64,000 nt of DNA from Tellurirhabdus rosea (GTDB taxonomy: Bacteria; Bacteroidota; Bacteroidia; Cytophagales; Spirosomataceae), in assembly GCF_026278345.1 (NCBI RefSeq), contig NZ_CP111085.1:1314001-1378000 (forward strand), given 5' to 3'. Positions 7,163 through 15,680 of this stretch are shown piece after piece. The notes below the pieces were generated by a model. That model searched no databases, was not told the origin of the DNA, and worked only from the letters and a program-made list of their open reading frames with translations. The first letter of the stretch is position 1; every line of letters begins with the position of its first letter. Position numbers and translations under genes: made by a program.

Positions 7163-9628
7163 TTATCGAACTGTCAAAACGGCGCGCCCGATGCCCGGAC
7201 GGCCGTCCGTAGCTGCGCCCTCCGCCTGCACCCGCAGCACCGAGCGGGCATCCGAGGCAAAGAAGCTCACTGACGCTTTTCCGTCGGCATCGGTCGTAAT
7301 CATCGGCGACCAGAGCAGCGTGGGGCGGAAGTCGGGCCGCACGTCCTCCGGCTTAGGCTGGTCGTACTTCGGGGCGTAAAACTCCCGGACGGCGTTGTAG
7401 CCGTGCAGATCCGCCACCAGCGTTCCGGGCGTCCGGTCCTTCGACCAGTCGTAGTTGGCCCCGCCCCGCTTGGTCAGAATGGCAATCACCCCGCCGCCAG
7501 CCTGGCTGCCGAAGATCGCCGCGGAGGCCCCTTTGAGCACGTCCACCGTTTCGACATCCGTGGCCGGAATGCCCAGCACCGACTCCTTCGAGACCGGCAT
7601 GCCGTCGAGCAGAAACAGCGGCTCGACGACGCCCTGGAAGTTGGCCGCGCCCCGAATCTGCACCACCGGACTGGTCGGCGGCCCCGAGATGGTCAGACCC
7701 GCCACCCGGCCGCGCAGTATGTCCAGGACCGAAAAAGCCCCGGCGCTGTTGATCTGGTCCACTTTCACCGTTACATCGGCCTGCCCGTAGATTTTGCGGG
7801 AATCCTGCGGCTGCTCGCGCTTTTTCCGAATCGTCACTTCCTGCAGCAGCACCTCCCGGTTGCGGCGAATCTGCCGCTCAATCTCCTGGTATTCCTTCGC
7901 CCGCTTGAGGTAGTCGGCCAGTTCGTCGGGCCGGAACTGGATCGGATTGTAGGGCACCTTCACCAGATCCACCGTCGGACTGAACAGGTTGTCGATGGTA
8001 ATTTTCAGGTTGCTGCCGCCCTTCTGGGTCAGGCTCTGGATAAACACCTTCGACGAATCGCTGAAATTGAGGTCGTAGATGCCGAAGCGGCCGGTCTCGT
8101 CGGTTTCGTCCATGAGCAGCTCCCGGGTGCTGTCCGGGCGGATGAACAGAAGGGTCAGCTTTACTTTCCCGGCGATTTTCTGGCTCGGCCGCAGCACCTG
8201 GCCCGTGAGCGAAAGACCCGGCTCGACCGGAAAGCGGGCCGCCGCGTAGGTGTCTTTCAGCACCTCCTCCCAGGTAAAGCGCCGCCAGCCCTGGGTCATC
8301 ATCAGCAGGTCGAGCTTCTGCATGCGGTCGGCGTTTTTCGGGTCAAAATAATAGCCCGGCTGTTCGATGGTGCCGCGCAGGTCGGATGAAAGCAGCAGAT
8401 ACGTCGATAAATCCGCCGCGTAAGGCTCCTTTTCCAGCACCTGCCCGCCATCGACGACGGCCAGCGACAGGTTGGTTCTGACGGGTTTGCCTTCGGGATC
8501 GGTCACGGCCAGATCGAGCTCTACTTTTTCGCGGGGGGCATAGGTCGCTTTCGACGGCGTAATGGCCACTTTCAGGCGTTCTCCCTTATCGGCGAAGACC
8601 AGCCGTTCGCAGACCGGCCGGTTCTGTTCGTCAAAAAGCGTCAGGTGGATAACCCCCTCCGGCAGTTTACTGCGCGGAATGGTCGAAATGGACGATTTTT
8701 TCGCAATGTCGCCCTGGGCGATGTGCACAATCTGCCCGCGGCACTGGGCCGCCAGGGTGAAATTGCCGGTGGTTGCGGCCGGTTTGTTGTTCCGGATAAA
8801 CACCCGGATGTTGTCGCGGTTCGAAACGTTATCGACCATCATCACAAACCCCTGCGGACTGGCTTTGGGCAGCGGGTAGCTGTAACGCGGACCGTCCGGC
8901 ACGTTCAGGTAAGCGGTGTATTCCTGTCCCGGCTCGGGCGTCAGGTTGAAAAAGCCCATGCCCAGGTGCATGCCCTGAAAACCGGCGATGGTGTCTTTGG
9001 CGGCATTGAGCACGTACCCGGTCATGTCGAGGCCCTTGCCCGTCGGCCCCACGATCTTGAAGCCAACCCGGCCTTCCAGCCCCTCCACCAGTTGCCCGCC
9101 TTCCGGAAAAATCTGCAGGTCCGGTTTCAGCTCCGCTTTAGCGGCGGTCGTGGCGGAGGTCGGCGGTTGATTGGGCCGGAAAATGGTGAGCGGCTTCTGG
9201 AAGTATTCGTCTTGGGAGAAATTACGCATCCAGCCCGTGTACGCCCGCAGCAGGTAGTTTCCGGCGACCATCGAATCGGGCAGCAGAATCTCTCCGGTTG
9301 CGTACCCGTACTGGGCCCGGTACACTTTGTTGACCACGACCTTCCGGGTATCGACGTTGACCAGGTCCACGTACAACACCCGGCTGACCGAATCGGCCAC
9401 GTGCGAACTGCCGTCGAAGAGGTAGCCTTTCAGCCAGATGGTTTCGCCGGCGGCGTAGTAGGGCCGGTCGGTATGGAGGTATACTTTCTCGCGGGGCAAT
9501 GTCTGATTATAAGCCGTTAACCGTTCGATAAGTCGCGTCGGAAATGGGCTGTCGAACCAGTGAAAAGCCGTCAGGAACGGGAGGGCGAAGAGGGCAAGGG
9601 TGCTAAGGAATGCCTTTTTTGAGTACAT
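7163..9628 (-). CDS. MG2-like and TonB-plug domain protein without a beta-barrel
   Basis: This 821-residue exported protein starts at ATG 9628 (MYSKKAFLSTLALFALPFLTAFHW, signal peptide). The frame is open far upstream but without recognisable sequence. Near the N-terminus is a macroglobulin MG2-type stretch (YLHTDRPYYAAGETIWLKGY). Further beta-sandwich repeats follow, and a TonB-receptor plug-like domain lies toward the C-terminus (SVLDILRGRVAGLTISG, then LFLLDGMPV and DVLKGASAAIFGSQ). It ends about 120 residues after the plug, far too short for a 22-strand barrel. Similar plug-only proteins are widespread in Bacteroidota; their role is not established. A promoter match lies just upstream. 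Confidence 0.8.
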   Translation of the reverse strand: MYSKKAFLSTLALFALPFLTAFHWFDSPFPTRLIERLTAYNQTLPREKVYLHTDRPYYAAGETIWLKGYLFDGSSHVADSVSRVLYVDLVNVDTRKVVVNKVYRAQYGYATGEILLPDSMVAGNYLLRAYTGWMRNFSQDEYFQKPLTIFRPNQPPTSATTAAKAELKPDLQIFPEGGQLVEGLEGRVGFKIVGPTGKGLDMTGYVLNAAKDTIAGFQGMHLGMGFFNLTPEPGQEYTAYLNVPDGPRYSYPLPKASPQGFVMMVDNVSNRDNIRVFIRNNKPAATTGNFTLAAQCRGQIVHIAQGDIAKKSSISTIPRSKLPEGVIHLTLFDEQNRPVCERLVFADKGERLKVAITPSKATYAPREKVELDLAVTDPEGKPVRTNLSLAVVDGGQVLEKEPYAADLSTYLLLSSDLRGTIEQPGYYFDPKNADRMQKLDLLMMTQGWRRFTWEEVLKDTYAAARFPVEPGLSLTGQVLRPSQKIAGKVKLTLLFIRPDSTRELLMDETDETGRFGIYDLNFSDSSKVFIQSLTQKGGSNLKITIDNLFSPTVDLVKVPYNPIQFRPDELADYLKRAKEYQEIERQIRRNREVLLQEVTIRKKREQPQDSRKIYGQADVTVKVDQINSAGAFSVLDILRGRVAGLTISGPPTSPVVQIRGAANFQGVVEPLFLLDGMPVSKESVLGIPATDVETVDVLKGASAAIFGSQAGGGVIAILTKRGGANYDWSKDRTPGTLVADLHGYNAVREFYAPKYDQPKPEDVRPDFRPTLLWSPMITTDADGKASVSFFASDARSVLRVQAEGAATDGRPGIGRAVLTVR

Positions 9629-9654
9629 ACGGTAGTTTTTTGCAAGATGGCAGT

Positions 9655-9686
9655 AAAAAGTAGGGATTACCGTATAAATTAGCAAA
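9655..9686 (-). promoter_or_regulatory. Bacteroidota-type promoter for the MG2/plug gene
   Basis: On the minus strand TTTG (9686-9683), a 20-base spacer and TACTTTTT (9662-9655) match the -33/-7 pattern TTTG-N19/21-TAnnTTTG with one mismatch. Transcription would begin about 20 bases before ATG 9628. Confidence 0.5.
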
Positions 9687-9703
9687 AACCTTTGCCTGCC
9701 GAT

Positions 9704-10354
9704 ATGACCAACCAACCATCCAAAACCGCTCTGGTGATCGGAGCGACGGGCCTCATCGGCGATCTGCTGACTCATCTGCTGGTTGATTCCTCCGCCTACG
9801 AACGCGTTAAAGTCCTCGTCCGCCGACCGCTCGGCTGGCAGCATCCGCGTCTTCAGGAAGTACAGTTTGATTTTGACCACCCCAACGGCCTGCTTGTTCA
9901 GGCCGATGATATATTCTGCTGTCTGGGAACGACCATCAAACAGGCCGGTTCGCAGGAGGCGTTTCGTAAAGTGGATTACCAGTACCCGCTGGACATTGCC
10001 CGTCTGGGCCGCAGCAACGGGGCGCACCAGTACTTTCTGGTCTCGGCGATGGGGTCGGATGTCAATTCCCGGATTTTCTACAACCGGGTGAAAGGCGAAG
10101 TGGAGCGGGATATTTTTGCCGTCGGCTACCCGACGTTTGTGGTGGTCCGGCCCTCGCTCCTGCTGGGCAACCGGAAAGAAACCCGCCTCGGCGAAAAAGT
10201 CGGGGAAGTGGTCATGCGCCTTTTCGCCCCGCTCATCCCGTCCAAATACAAAGCCGTCAAAGCCCAGAGCGTCGCCAACGCCCTGTTCTCCCTGGCTCAG
10301 AAAAGGCTCGCCGGGATTCATGTGGTGGAGTCGGACGAGCTCAGGAAATATTGA
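9704..10354 (+). CDS. NAD(P)-binding Rossmann-fold oxidoreductase (TIP30/HTATIP2-like)
   Basis: The product has 216 residues and begins with a nucleotide-binding motif (ALVIGATGLIGDLL). FCCLGTTIKQAGSQEAFRKVD and YFLVSAMGSD follow, as in short atypical SDR proteins of the TIP30/HTATIP2 group. The Tyr-x-x-x-Lys site of SDRs may be YNRVKGEVE. Substrate unknown. I start at ATG 9704; a TTG at 9692 is in frame but adds nothing conserved. The stop codon (10352-10354) directly touches the left arm of a perfect palindrome that separates this gene from the convergent glutaminase-like gene. Confidence 0.82.
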   Translation: MTNQPSKTALVIGATGLIGDLLTHLLVDSSAYERVKVLVRRPLGWQHPRLQEVQFDFDHPNGLLVQADDIFCCLGTTIKQAGSQEAFRKVDYQYPLDIARLGRSNGAHQYFLVSAMGSDVNSRIFYNRVKGEVERDIFAVGYPTFVVVRPSLLLGNRKETRLGEKVGEVVMRLFAPLIPSKYKAVKAQSVANALFSLAQKRLAGIHVVESDELRKY

Positions 10355-10450
10355 ATGACTGAATGATTGAGTGACTGAATGACTGATTAGCTCCGTTGGC
10401 TCAAGATTGCGAAGCTAATCAGTCATTCAGTCACTCAATCATTCAGTCAT
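10355..10450. repeat. Perfect palindrome with 38-bp arms of tandem 8-mers
   Basis: Positions 10355-10392 and 10413-10450 are exact reverse complements (38 bp) with a 20-nt loop. Each arm is made of octamer words (GACTGAAT, GATTGAGT, GACTGAAT, GACTGATT) and closes with AGCT. The left arm starts at the base after the stop codon of the oxidoreductase gene. The right arm contains the stop codon of the convergent glutaminase-like gene (10447-10449). The arm and loop lengths equal those of the mrdA-rodA palindrome although the sequences differ. Confidence 0.92.
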
Positions 10451-12957
10451 TTTTTCCACTTCTCCTCCAGCATCTTGATAAAGAACCCTCCCACTACCGA
10501 GCGGGCCTGGAAGCCGACCTGGCGGGCGTTGGTGGTTTCGTGCCAGTCGCTCAGCGGGACGCGGCTCGTGGTTTTATCAGCGTAGAGGTGCAACGGCCGG
10601 ATGAACGCCTGAAAATCCTGCGGACGGTCGGCCAGCGTGGCGGTCCAGATGATCCAGTCGCCTTTGGTGTAGGTCTTGCGGGAATCCAGCGGCAGGCCGA
10701 ACGGCTTCTGCTGTTTGAGATAATAGGCCACTTCGGTCTGGGCGACTTCTTTCGGGAAAATATTCAGATTAAGGAGCTTGTCCCAGACCAGGTTGTATTT
10801 CTGGCTCCAGGTGCCTTTTTTGTCGAACGTCAGGGCGTAATGGTCGCCGTCCCGGGCCATCTCCATCCAGCGGCGGGCCAGGTCGCGGGCCAGCGTCAGG
10901 TGCTCTTTGGCCACGTCCGGCTGGCCCAGTGTTTCGGCCAGGTGCCCGTAGGCCGCAATGCCCATAATGGCCTTCACGGACAGGTTGGCGTTGCGGGCCA
11001 GGTGTCCGGCAAAATCGTCGGTACAAAGCTGGTTGGCCGGGTCGAAGCCTTCTTTTTTGAGATAATCCACCCAGGTCGTCAGGACGGGCCAGTGCTGTTT
11101 GGCGTAAGCCGCGTTGCCTTCCGAGCGGGCAATGGCGGCCGTCAGGATGAGCATGTTGCCGCATTCTTCCACGGGCATGTCTTCGGGATACGTCTGGCCG
11201 TTGGCGATGGGGTACGTCCCGACATCATGCGCGGCGAAGGGCTTGGTCCATTTGCCGCTTTCGGAATACTGGAAAATCGGCTCCATCATGCCTTTCAGCA
11301 GCACCGGATTGTAGAGCAGAAACAGCGGTGCCGACGGGTAGGTGACGTCCACCGTGCCAATGGAGCCGTTCGAGAAATTCTCTTTCGAGAAGAACAGCAC
11401 CTCCCCTTTCGGCCCGGCCACGGTCTTATGCGCGGCGATGGCCTGCCGGTACGCGAGCTGGCACAAATCGGCATACTCCTTCCCGCCGACCTTCAGCGCG
11501 TCATTGTACAGGGTCCGGTCGAAGGTGCGGCATTTCTCCATCAGGCGGGTGTATTCCCGTTCGGCGTCAGTGAGCATTTTTTCGGCGCTCATTTCCGGGT
11601 TCCGGCGCCACCAGCCACGCAGATTTTCGCCAAAATACTGTACCGAATACAGGTCATCGTACCCCAGAATCAGGTGCGTCTGCTTCGGACTGGCGCTCAC
11701 CGACCCCAGGTTCTGCACCAGCGCCATCGCGCGTTCGGTGCCCGGTACCGGCTGCGTGTTGAACTCGGCGTTGCCCGCCACCGTGGCTTTCTGCACGAAG
11801 GTCTGAACCAGGTCCGTAGGCTGGCTGACGGCAATCCGGTCACCTTTGGGGGCCGCCAGATAGGCGTATCCCCAGTCGATGCGGACATTGTCGCCCTTCT
11901 GGCCCAGCACCTGCTGCGGAACGGGGCGGCCGAGCCAGCCGAAGATCAGGTTGCTGCTGACCTGGACGTTTCCGGAAACGGTCTGCTCGGGCTGGTTCAC
12001 CGCCAGCAGGCCGGAGGCGCTGGTCATGAGTTCGACCTGATGCGGCTTTCCGTCGGTCGAGCGGGCGCGGTACGTGATGTAGGAAGCCGGGCGGGTCATC
12101 GTTTCCAGTTCATCCATCAGCAGGGGCGTCGTAAACGTCACGCCCAGTTCCAGTGGTCCGGTCCGGAACACATACTCGCTCTGCGTGGCCGAAACCTTCA
12201 GCGACTGCTGAACAGCCTTGCTCAGGGCCGAGGGCAGTTTGACGGTCTGCTCATCGACCAGTCCAAAATCGACGAAAGCATTGCTGCCCGTGTTTTTGCA
12301 GCGGACAGCCAGCACGTTGCGGCCCGGCTTCAGGGTCCGTAGCGCCTCGGCCGGAATGGGCCGGGTCTGGTAGTCCGAGATGCCGCCATCGCTGTTGTAG
12401 AGCTTTACGCCGTTTAGAAACACTTCTGCCTGGTCGTTGTGGCTGATCAGCAGCTGGAGCTTTTCAAATTGTGTGCTGGTTAATTCGAACGGGCGGCGGA
12501 CCCAGATTTCGTCCAGCCAGTTGGTGGCCGGTTTGGCCGGGTGACGGTCGCTGGGGTTACCATACGGGGCCGTTCCGGTTTGCCAGCCCTCCGCACCGAA
12601 CGCCGGACTTTCCCAGCCCGCCGCCGGTTTGGCGGTCGTGTAGGCGGCCTGATACGGGTTTTGTTTGCCCGTGGGCAGCACGGGTTTCATGGCCGTAGAC
12701 GGAGCGCCCATGAACTGATACGCTTTACCATCCACCCGAACGTAGCCGTTGAGCGGCTGCGCCCGGCCGGTCCAGTGGCGGGTGGGCCCTTCGTTCAGCT
12801 GGTCGTTGAAGGACCAGATGCTGGTGTAGGGGTCAATCGTAACCAGCGGCACGGCGGGCGGGCGCTGGGCGTTCATGACGAATGAACAATGAAGAATGAA
12901 TACGGCAAAAAGGACGCGGAATCGGCGGAAAGGGGAAGAAGGATTATTTTTCAGCAT
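10447..12957 (-). CDS. Secreted glutaminase-like protein (GtaA type, DUF4965/DUF5127/DUF1793)
   Basis: The product has 836 residues from ATG 12957 (MLKNNPSSPFRRF, then a hydrophobic signal ending VMNAQ); an alternative start at 12978 adds seven residues. The N-terminal segment VPLVTIDPYTSIWSFNDQLN and TRHWTGRAQPLNGYVRVDG are typical of the DUF4964/DUF5127 glutaminase family. The C-terminal alpha-helical part (YPSAPLFLLYNPVLLKGMM, MPVEECGNMLILTAA) fits DUF4965/DUF1793. Fungal members hydrolyse glutamine; bacterial members are mostly uncharacterised and may act on other amides or glycosides. The signal-peptide codons themselves contain 7-mer repeat words (see findings). The stop codon lies in the palindrome arm. 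Confidence 0.85.
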   Translation of the reverse strand: MLKNNPSSPFRRFRVLFAVFILHCSFVMNAQRPPAVPLVTIDPYTSIWSFNDQLNEGPTRHWTGRAQPLNGYVRVDGKAYQFMGAPSTAMKPVLPTGKQNPYQAAYTTAKPAAGWESPAFGAEGWQTGTAPYGNPSDRHPAKPATNWLDEIWVRRPFELTSTQFEKLQLLISHNDQAEVFLNGVKLYNSDGGISDYQTRPIPAEALRTLKPGRNVLAVRCKNTGSNAFVDFGLVDEQTVKLPSALSKAVQQSLKVSATQSEYVFRTGPLELGVTFTTPLLMDELETMTRPASYITYRARSTDGKPHQVELMTSASGLLAVNQPEQTVSGNVQVSSNLIFGWLGRPVPQQVLGQKGDNVRIDWGYAYLAAPKGDRIAVSQPTDLVQTFVQKATVAGNAEFNTQPVPGTERAMALVQNLGSVSASPKQTHLILGYDDLYSVQYFGENLRGWWRRNPEMSAEKMLTDAEREYTRLMEKCRTFDRTLYNDALKVGGKEYADLCQLAYRQAIAAHKTVAGPKGEVLFFSKENFSNGSIGTVDVTYPSAPLFLLYNPVLLKGMMEPIFQYSESGKWTKPFAAHDVGTYPIANGQTYPEDMPVEECGNMLILTAAIARSEGNAAYAKQHWPVLTTWVDYLKKEGFDPANQLCTDDFAGHLARNANLSVKAIMGIAAYGHLAETLGQPDVAKEHLTLARDLARRWMEMARDGDHYALTFDKKGTWSQKYNLVWDKLLNLNIFPKEVAQTEVAYYLKQQKPFGLPLDSRKTYTKGDWIIWTATLADRPQDFQAFIRPLHLYADKTTSRVPLSDWHETTNARQVGFQARSVVGGFFIKMLEEKWKK

Positions 12958-13038
12958 GGAGAAAACGGGTATGAACATTTTACCGAAATTAACGACTCAG
13001 AATACTCTTCAAATCAGTCGCCTCAACCTTTTCTACTT

Positions 13039-13470
13039 ATGGACCTCAAAATTCGCCCGTCCAACCGGCAGGATGTTGATGTTGTGTACCAGTTTATGTG
13101 TGAACTGGAAGAATGCAAACTGGACCAGACGGCGTTTCGGGCCATCTTTCTGCACAATCTGGCCGACCCCAAGATTCATTACCTGGTGGCGGAGGTCGAA
13201 GGGGCACCCGTCGGGTTTATCAGTTGCCATGTCCAGTACCTGCTGCATCATACGGGTAAAATTGCCGAAATTCAGGAGTTCTACGTTCGCCCTGAGTTCC
13301 GGGGACGGCGGATCGGCCGCCGCCTGATCGAGGCCACGGAGGAACGGGTTCGTCGGGAAAATGCCGTCCATCTGGAAGTAGCGACCAACCAGCGACGCAC
13401 CGAAACGGTTGAGTTTTACAAACACGTCTCTTTCGCCCTTTCCCATTTTAAATTAGTCAAAGTACTGTAA
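13039..13470 (+). CDS. GNAT-family N-acetyltransferase
   Basis: The product has 143 residues from ATG 13039 (MDLKIRPSNRQDVDVVYQF). The upstream in-frame extension to 12889 runs through the convergent signal-peptide region and resembles nothing. The acetyl-CoA-binding motif A is clear (IQEFYVRPEFRGRRIGRRLI), followed by the C-terminal beta-bulge region (HLEVATNQRRTETVEFYKHV). The overall pattern resembles PhnO-type aminoalkylphosphonate acetyltransferases, but the substrate cannot be told. It is divergent from the glutaminase-like gene and 13 bases upstream of the beta-lactamase-like gene, so the two are probably co-transcribed. Confidence 0.88.
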   Translation: MDLKIRPSNRQDVDVVYQFMCELEECKLDQTAFRAIFLHNLADPKIHYLVAEVEGAPVGFISCHVQYLLHHTGKIAEIQEFYVRPEFRGRRIGRRLIEATEERVRRENAVHLEVATNQRRTETVEFYKHVSFALSHFKLVKVL

Positions 13471-13483
13471 ACCAACCGCCTGA

Positions 13484-14428
13484 ATGCTATCAATCCACCG
13501 AACTGTCTTTGCCATTTTCCTTGCGGTCGCCGCGGTTCATTTTTCCTTATTCATCACTCCCCCAGCCTTCGCCCAGCCCGCCAAATCCGACGCGGCGCTT
13601 ACTCAAAAGCTGGCCGTCCTGCTCCAAGGCTTCAACGGGCAGGCGGGCGTCTACGTCCGTCATCTGAAAACCGGCAAAGTGGTTCAGCTGAATGCCGACA
13701 CGACCTTCCCGACCGCCAGCACGGTCAAAATTCCCATCATGATTGGGGTGATGGACAAAATTCACAAAGGCGAACTGTCGTACCAGCAGGAACTGGTTTA
13801 CCGGGATTCGCTGAAATACGACGACGGCATCGTGGGTTCGCTGAAAGACAGCACCCGGCTGCCGCTCAGCTACGTCATGATGCTGATGGCGACGATCAGC
13901 GACAATACAGGCAGTCTCTGGCTTCAGGCCCTGGCAGGCGGCGGGCAGACGATCAACGCCTGGCTGACCGCCAACGGCTTTCCGCAGACGCGCGTCAACT
14001 CCCGCACGCCCGGCCGCGAACCCTTCCGGAAAGAATACGGCTGGGGACAGACCACGCCCCGCGAACTGGCCGAACTGCTGGCTTACCTCCGGCAGGGCAA
14101 GGCCGTTAGTCCGGATGCCAGCGACCGGATGTACCGCAACCTGACCCGGCAGTTCTGGGACGGCGAAGGGCTTTCCCAGCTTCCGGCCAACGTCAGCGTG
14201 GCTACGAAAAACGGGGCCGTCAACCGGTCAAAGTCCGAAGTAGCGCTGGTACACGCCCCGCATGGTGATTACGTGTACTGCGTGATGACCAAAAATCAGA
14301 AAGACGAACGCTGGTCGCGCGACAATGAAGGGTATCAGCTCCTGCGAAATGTGGCCCGGACGCTCTGGGAGCATTTCGAAGCCAAATCCGACTGGAAACC
14401 GGTGACAGGGTATGAGAAGTGGTGGTAG
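13484..14428 (+). CDS. Class A beta-lactamase-like serine hydrolase
   Basis: The product is a 314-residue exported protein (signal to about Ala30). Class A motifs are recognisable: Ser79-Thr-Val-Lys82 (TASTVKIPIM), Ser139-Asp-Asn141 (ISDNTGS), an omega-loop Arg-Glu-Pro with Glu179 at the position of Glu166, and Lys242-Asn-Gly244 in place of the usual Lys-Thr/Ser-Gly. The residue aligned with Asn170 appears to be Lys. The fold and acylating serine are therefore present, but two positions that matter for efficient penicillin turnover are altered. It may be a narrow beta-lactamase, a peptidase-like hydrolase or a weak enzyme. It follows the GNAT gene closely. Confidence 0.82.
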   Translation: MLSIHRTVFAIFLAVAAVHFSLFITPPAFAQPAKSDAALTQKLAVLLQGFNGQAGVYVRHLKTGKVVQLNADTTFPTASTVKIPIMIGVMDKIHKGELSYQQELVYRDSLKYDDGIVGSLKDSTRLPLSYVMMLMATISDNTGSLWLQALAGGGQTINAWLTANGFPQTRVNSRTPGREPFRKEYGWGQTTPRELAELLAYLRQGKAVSPDASDRMYRNLTRQFWDGEGLSQLPANVSVATKNGAVNRSKSEVALVHAPHGDYVYCVMTKNQKDERWSRDNEGYQLLRNVARTLWEHFEAKSDWKPVTGYEKWW

Positions 14429-14429
14429 A

Positions 14430-14525
14430 ATGATACTAAATGAACATTGAATGATGAATATTGAAGGCTCCGCTAATTCTGGTACTTGACCCGGCGGAGC
14501 TTTCATTATTCGTCATTCATCATTC
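14430..14525. repeat. Palindromic element with GAATGAT-type 7-mers and GGCTCCGC apex
   Basis: AATGATGAATATTGAAGGCT (14450-14469) and the sequence through 14473 pair with 14494-14517 with three mismatches in 24. The closing stem is GCTCCGC/GCGGAGC around a 20-nt loop (14474-14493). The element lies between convergent stops. Its apex closely resembles the element at 56291-56418. Confidence 0.75.
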
Positions 14526-14532
14526 TTTTCAT

Positions 14533-15588
14533 TTACCGCCGGCTGGCGAGGTATTCGTTTATATCCTTGAATCCGTCGGGCACGGTCTTGCTGACGACTT
14601 CGATCCGGTACTGGCTCAGCACGTCGGCAAAATCTTTCGCGGCTTTCTGTCCGGCCCGGTCGTTGTCGAAGTAAAAGCAAACCTTCACCCGCTGGAACAG
14701 CTTTGCCCATTCCCGCTTGAAGAGCGTGGCGGAGCCCAGACTCACAGCGGCCAGGCCCTCCTGCACCAGCGCCATCGCATCAAAAGCGCCTTCGGTCAGG
14801 TAGACGGTCTGGCCCGTCCGGACCTGTTTCAGCACGTCGGCGTTGAACAGCTCGACCGGCACGCCGCTCAGAAACTGGTATTTGGCGTAGGCGTCCGTCG
14901 GATTTCCCACAATCCGGCCCTGCAGAAAAACAATGCGGCCTTCGCGGTAATACGGGATGATGATTACATGGCGGTAGAAAATAAGATTGCCTTTCTCGTT
15001 GAACAGGCCGCATTCCTGGAGGTCCGCCAGCGCCCAGGTGTTGCGCAGGTGCGCCTGGGCCGCCTCGTAATCCGACACGATGAACAGCCGGAACTGGCGC
15101 AGAATCCGGTCCTCAAAACTCCTTCCGCGGAGATAGTCCAGCGCCTCTTCCCGGACGGGAGAAGGCGGCAGACTGTTGCAAAAACGCTGAAAGTCCTCGT
15201 AAATGACGCTGTGCCCCAGCTGGTAGGTGTACGTTTTGGTATCCGGCGGTAGAGTCCGTTTCGCCGGTCCGGGAGCAAGGGGGGCGATTTTCTTCAGATG
15301 CCCGCGTTTGTAAAGCTCCGGCCGATAATCAGGCAGGTAATTGAACGCCAGTTCGTGCATGGCCGAGGTGTACTCCTGTTTGGAGATGCCGGCATAAAAA
15401 TGGATCACGTCGCCGTGCCGCCCGCAGCCGAAGCAGTGGTAGGTATTGGTCTGCGGGTACAGCACCAGCGAAGGCGTTTTTTCCTCGTGAAACGGGCAGC
15501 AGATTTTCCGAAACTGCCGGATGGTAAACCCCAGATCGCTGACCACCCGACCGATTTCGATTCCTCTGACCTTCGTTAATAAATCCAT
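14533..15588 (-). CDS. Short primase-like protein with CHC2 zinc finger and TOPRIM domain
   Basis: The product has 351 residues from ATG 15588 (MDLLTKVRGIEIG); an upstream in-frame start at 15654 would add 22 unconserved residues. The N-terminus carries a CHC2 zinc ribbon (Cys31-Pro-Phe-His34, then Cys52-Phe-Gly-Cys55-Gly). A DnaG-like core follows, then a TOPRIM domain with Glu266 (YLTEGAFDAM) and Asp308-Asn-Asp310 (FYFDNDRAGQ). It is about half the length of DnaG and lacks the DnaB-binding C-terminus, so it is not the housekeeping primase. Comparable short proteins occur on mobile elements and as stand-alone chromosomal genes. No mobility genes are adjacent. Confidence 0.82.
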   Translation of the reverse strand: MDLLTKVRGIEIGRVVSDLGFTIRQFRKICCPFHEEKTPSLVLYPQTNTYHCFGCGRHGDVIHFYAGISKQEYTSAMHELAFNYLPDYRPELYKRGHLKKIAPLAPGPAKRTLPPDTKTYTYQLGHSVIYEDFQRFCNSLPPSPVREEALDYLRGRSFEDRILRQFRLFIVSDYEAAQAHLRNTWALADLQECGLFNEKGNLIFYRHVIIIPYYREGRIVFLQGRIVGNPTDAYAKYQFLSGVPVELFNADVLKQVRTGQTVYLTEGAFDAMALVQEGLAAVSLGSATLFKREWAKLFQRVKVCFYFDNDRAGQKAAKDFADVLSQYRIEVVSKTVPDGFKDINEYLASRR

Positions 15589-15680
15589 ACGCGGACCGCT
15601 GGGCAGTTTTTTTTCGGGAAAGTTAAAACCCGGAGCCCTATTTCCGTCTAACAATCGAATCTTTTAACGGTTGCTTTTTT

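Noticed and set aside
10396-12342. 648-codon plus-strand frame opposite the glutaminase-like gene
   Set aside because: Shadow frame in GC-rich DNA; it begins in the palindrome and has no recognisable domain.
14533-15588. Housekeeping dnaG primase
   Set aside because: Only about half the expected length and without the C-terminal helicase-binding region.
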